Below are positions 62,013 through 64,000 of a DNA stretch of 64,000 nt, one piece after another. Both the position numbers and the translations under genes were made by a program. A model generated the notes under the pieces. It did no database searches and was not told where the DNA came from. It worked only from the letters and a program-made list of their open reading frames with translations. Every line of letters starts with the position of its first letter. Within the stretch, counting starts at the first letter, position 1. The stretch comes from Kordiimonadaceae bacterium (GTDB lineage: Bacteria; Pseudomonadota; Alphaproteobacteria; Sphingomonadales; Emcibacteraceae). The stretch spans positions 186,001 to 250,000 of the forward strand of contig JACKKT010000003.1 in the NCBI GenBank assembly GCA_024236295.1. Direction: 5' to 3'.

Positions 62013-62044
62013 AAAAAGGCCAGCTTAATAGCTGGCCTTTTTTT
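62013..62044. terminator. Bidirectional terminator between sdhB and asd
   Basis: AAAAAGGCCAGC (62013-62024), loop TTAATA, GCTGGCCTTTTTTT (62031-62044): a 12-bp stem with A- and T-tracts on either side, between convergent genes. Works on both strands. Confidence 0.92.
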
Positions 62045-62061
62045 ATTCGTATCGTTTTAGT

Positions 62062-63081
62062 TTAAGCCTTTTTCAGATAATCGCGGCACAAAACTTCGGC
62101 GATCTGAACGGCGTTTAAGGCCGCGCCTTTCAGCAGGTTATCCGACACACACCAAAGGTTAAGGCCGTATTTCACTGTGTCATCCTTGCGTATACGGCTG
62201 ATATAGGTCGCAAATTCACCCGCTGCATCAATCGGTGTGATATAACCGCCGTCTTCGCGCTTATCAACCACCATGATACCGGGCGCTTCGCGCAGGATTT
62301 CACGGGCGCGTTTCACGGTCATTTCCCGCTCAAATTCAAGGTTGATACTTTCACTGTGGCTAAGGAATACAGGAACGCGCACACAAGTTGCTGTCACACT
62401 GATATCCGGATCAAGAATTTTGCCAGTTTCCACAACCATTTTCCATTCTTCTTTTGTTGACCCGTCTTCCATAAACACGTCAATATGCGGAATGACGTTA
62501 AAAGCGATTTGTTTTGGATAAACGTTCATTTCTACAGGGTCATTGACAAAAATAGCCCGGGTCTGGGTCCAGAGCTCTTCCATCGCCGCCTTGCCGCTGC
62601 CGGAGACGGACTGATAGGTTGAAACCACGCAGCGTTTGATTTTTGCCGCATCATGAAGCGGTTTTAAGGCCACAACCATCTGTGCGGTAGAACAGTTTGG
62701 ATTGGCGATAATATTTTTCTTAGTATATCCCTTAATCGCATGGGCATTTACCTCCGGCACGATCAGCGGTACATCAGGATCCATTCTGAAATATGAGCTG
62801 TTATCGATCACAACACAGCCTGTTTTACCGATTTTTTCGCCCCATTTTTTGGAAATTGCGCCGCCCGCTGACATAAGGGCAATGTCCGTTCCCTTAAAAT
62901 CATAATCATCAAGACATTTGCACTTAATCGTCTTGTCCCCAAAGGTCACTTCCTGACCGATCGATTTACGTGACGCCAGGGCCACTACTTCTGAAACGGG
63001 GAATTGGCGTTCATGCAGTATATTCAGCATTTCGCGGCCAACGTTGCCGGTCGCTCCTACGACGGCGACTTTATAGGACAT
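62062..63081 (-). CDS. asd: Aspartate-semialdehyde dehydrogenase
   Basis: 339 residues; NADPH-dependent reduction of aspartyl phosphate to the semialdehyde, a branch point for lysine, threonine and methionine. VAVVGATGNVGREML is the NADP loop, the catalytic Cys is in ANPNCSTAQMVVAL, and SVSGSGKAAMEEL is the substrate loop. GGAGAAACTA before the ATG sets the start at 63081. It follows leuB by 35 nt on the same strand, the familiar leuB-asd order. Confidence 0.95.
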   Translation of the reverse strand: MSYKVAVVGATGNVGREMLNILHERQFPVSEVVALASRKSIGQEVTFGDKTIKCKCLDDYDFKGTDIALMSAGGAISKKWGEKIGKTGCVVIDNSSYFRMDPDVPLIVPEVNAHAIKGYTKKNIIANPNCSTAQMVVALKPLHDAAKIKRCVVSTYQSVSGSGKAAMEELWTQTRAIFVNDPVEMNVYPKQIAFNVIPHIDVFMEDGSTKEEWKMVVETGKILDPDISVTATCVRVPVFLSHSESINLEFEREMTVKRAREILREAPGIMVVDKREDGGYITPIDAAGEFATYISRIRKDDTVKYGLNLWCVSDNLLKGAALNAVQIAEVLCRDYLKKA

Positions 63082-63116
63082 TAGTTTCTCCAATATTTAT
63101 AATAGTATTATAGGGT

Positions 63117-64000
63117 TTAGTTGCTTAATTTTTCCATGGCAGCGACAATATGACTGCCCATTTCACCTGTTGTGACAAGCGTCATTCCAGGCTGGTTAAT
63201 ATCGGCCGTTCGAATATTATTCGCGAGAACCTCGTTCACCGCATTTTCAATTAAATCCGCCGCTGCCGGTTCATCAAATGTATAACGAAGCGCCATGGCA
63301 AAACTGAGAATGGTGGCGATCGGGTTTGCAATCCCCTTACCGGCAATATCCGGCGCGCTGCCATGTACGGGTTCATAAAGAGCACCCTTACCCGCCTCAC
63401 CCAGGCTCGCGGATGGTAACATGCCGAGGGAACCTGTCAGCATAGCGGCAATATCACTGAGCATATCACCAAAAAGATTGTCGGTCAGGATGACATCAAA
63501 CTGCTTTGGTGTGCGGACAAGCTGCATGGCACAGTTATCGGCATACATATGTTCAAGCTTTACGTCCGGATAATCCTTGGCTATCACATTAACCTCTTCG
63601 CGCCACAAAAGGCCACTTTCCATCACATTGGCTTTTTCAACGGATGTCACATGGCTGTTTCTTTTACGGGCAAGATCAAATGCCACATGCGCCACACGGT
63701 GAATTTCGTATGTTTCATATACTTGCGTATTTACACCACGGCGCTGACCATTGGAAAGTTCGGTAATGCCGCGCGGCTCACCGAAATAAACACCGCCGGT
63801 CAGTTCACGGACAATCATAATATCAAGGCCGCTGACCAGTTCCGGTTTCAGGCTGGAGGCATCAACCAGCGGCTCAAAACACATGGCCGGACGCAGATTG
63901 GCAAAAAGATTAAGTTCTTTACGCAGTTTTAAAAGACCCGCTTCCGGGCGTTTGTCATAGGCAACACCGTCCCATTTAGGGCCCCCAACGGCGCCGAACA
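63117..64000 (-). CDS. leuB: 3-isopropylmalate dehydrogenase, 5' end beyond window
   Basis: Partial: 294 codons are visible and the N-terminus lies right of the window; an internal Met at 63884 is not the start. Reading from the edge gives FGAVGGPKWDGVAYDKRPE, LRKELNLFANLRPAMCFEP (substrate Arg), RELTGGVYFGEPRG, DNCAMQLVRTPKQFDVILTDNLFGDMLSD (metal Asp) and EPVHGSAPDIAGKGIANP, the LeuB series. Leucine biosynthesis step: oxidative decarboxylation of isopropylmalate with NAD. Likely co-transcribed with asd. Confidence 0.94.
   Translation of the reverse strand, partial: FGAVGGPKWDGVAYDKRPEAGLLKLRKELNLFANLRPAMCFEPLVDASSLKPELVSGLDIMIVRELTGGVYFGEPRGITELSNGQRRGVNTQVYETYEIHRVAHVAFDLARKRNSHVTSVEKANVMESGLLWREEVNVIAKDYPDVKLEHMYADNCAMQLVRTPKQFDVILTDNLFGDMLSDIAAMLTGSLGMLPSASLGEAGKGALYEPVHGSAPDIAGKGIANPIATILSFAMALRYTFDEPAAADLIENAVNEVLANNIRTADINQPGMTLVTTGEMGSHIVAAMEKLSN

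Overview
The window looks like a piece of an alphaproteobacterial chromosome of unusually low GC (by eye about 40%). Three things point there: the gene order DUF3576 lipoprotein - leuS - lptE - holA, a TIGR02186/TauE pair, and the sdhCDAB next to asd and leuB. A marine, peptide- and amino-acid-eating heterotroph related to Kordiimonadales/Emcibacterales fits, but that placement is inference. I see no rRNA, tRNA, CRISPR array, phage or insertion sequence.

Layout. 0-7.4 kb: the 3' end of a permease-dimethylargininase pair, rluA, a 3-hydroxyisobutyryl-CoA hydrolase with a Xaa-Pro aminopeptidase, and a TauE/SafE exporter with its TIGR02186 partner. 7.4-13 kb: a three-gene beta-oxidation operon (acyl-CoA dehydrogenase, thiolase, FadB-like multifunctional enzyme). 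13-20.7 kb: two envelope proteins, a Tat-exported PLP enzyme, yjbQ, msrQ-msrP, the ABC-F protein Uup and an iodotyrosine-deiodinase-like flavoprotein. 20.7-27.4 kb: two tandem POT peptide transporters, an M14 carboxypeptidase, a cysteine-cluster protein, a monoheme lipoprotein and a dienelactone hydrolase.

28.0-34.65 kb is a damaged stretch. Five neighbouring genes (glycosyltransferase 2, MscS channel, M19 dipeptidase, fumarylacetoacetase and its MarR regulator) carry about 13 single-base length changes, nearly all in short homopolymers. Coding sense continues in another frame after each one and I found no nonsense substitution. This is either very recent gene decay or an unpolished stretch of assembly. 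One AT-rich membrane-protein gene inside it is intact and lies between two inverted copies of a short hairpin element.

34.6-46 kb: hemN, then a complete histidine-utilisation locus (hutI on +; hutF, hutC, hutU, hutH, hutG and a stand-alone RAM-domain protein on -) with three TGTA-N2-TACA-type operator sites. It is followed by a sodium symporter and a saccharopine-dehydrogenase-like gene divergent from an Lrp regulator. The HutF/HutG route would turn histidine into glutamate, formate and two ammonia.

46-64 kb: housekeeping genes (holA, lptE, leuS with a strong leader hairpin, a DUF3576 lipoprotein), an unrecognised outer-membrane-like protein, a ThiE-like protein, a YggS-type PLP protein, a thioesterase, two large peptidases (M28, S9), sdhCDAB, asd and the 3' part of leuB. 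Taken together, the peptidases (M24, M14, M19, M28, S9), two POT carriers, the hut genes and beta-oxidation describe growth on protein, amino acids and fatty acids feeding the TCA cycle. I found no convincing new multi-gene system. The best leads are the frameshift island, the leuS leader hairpin and several uncharacterised operator dyads.
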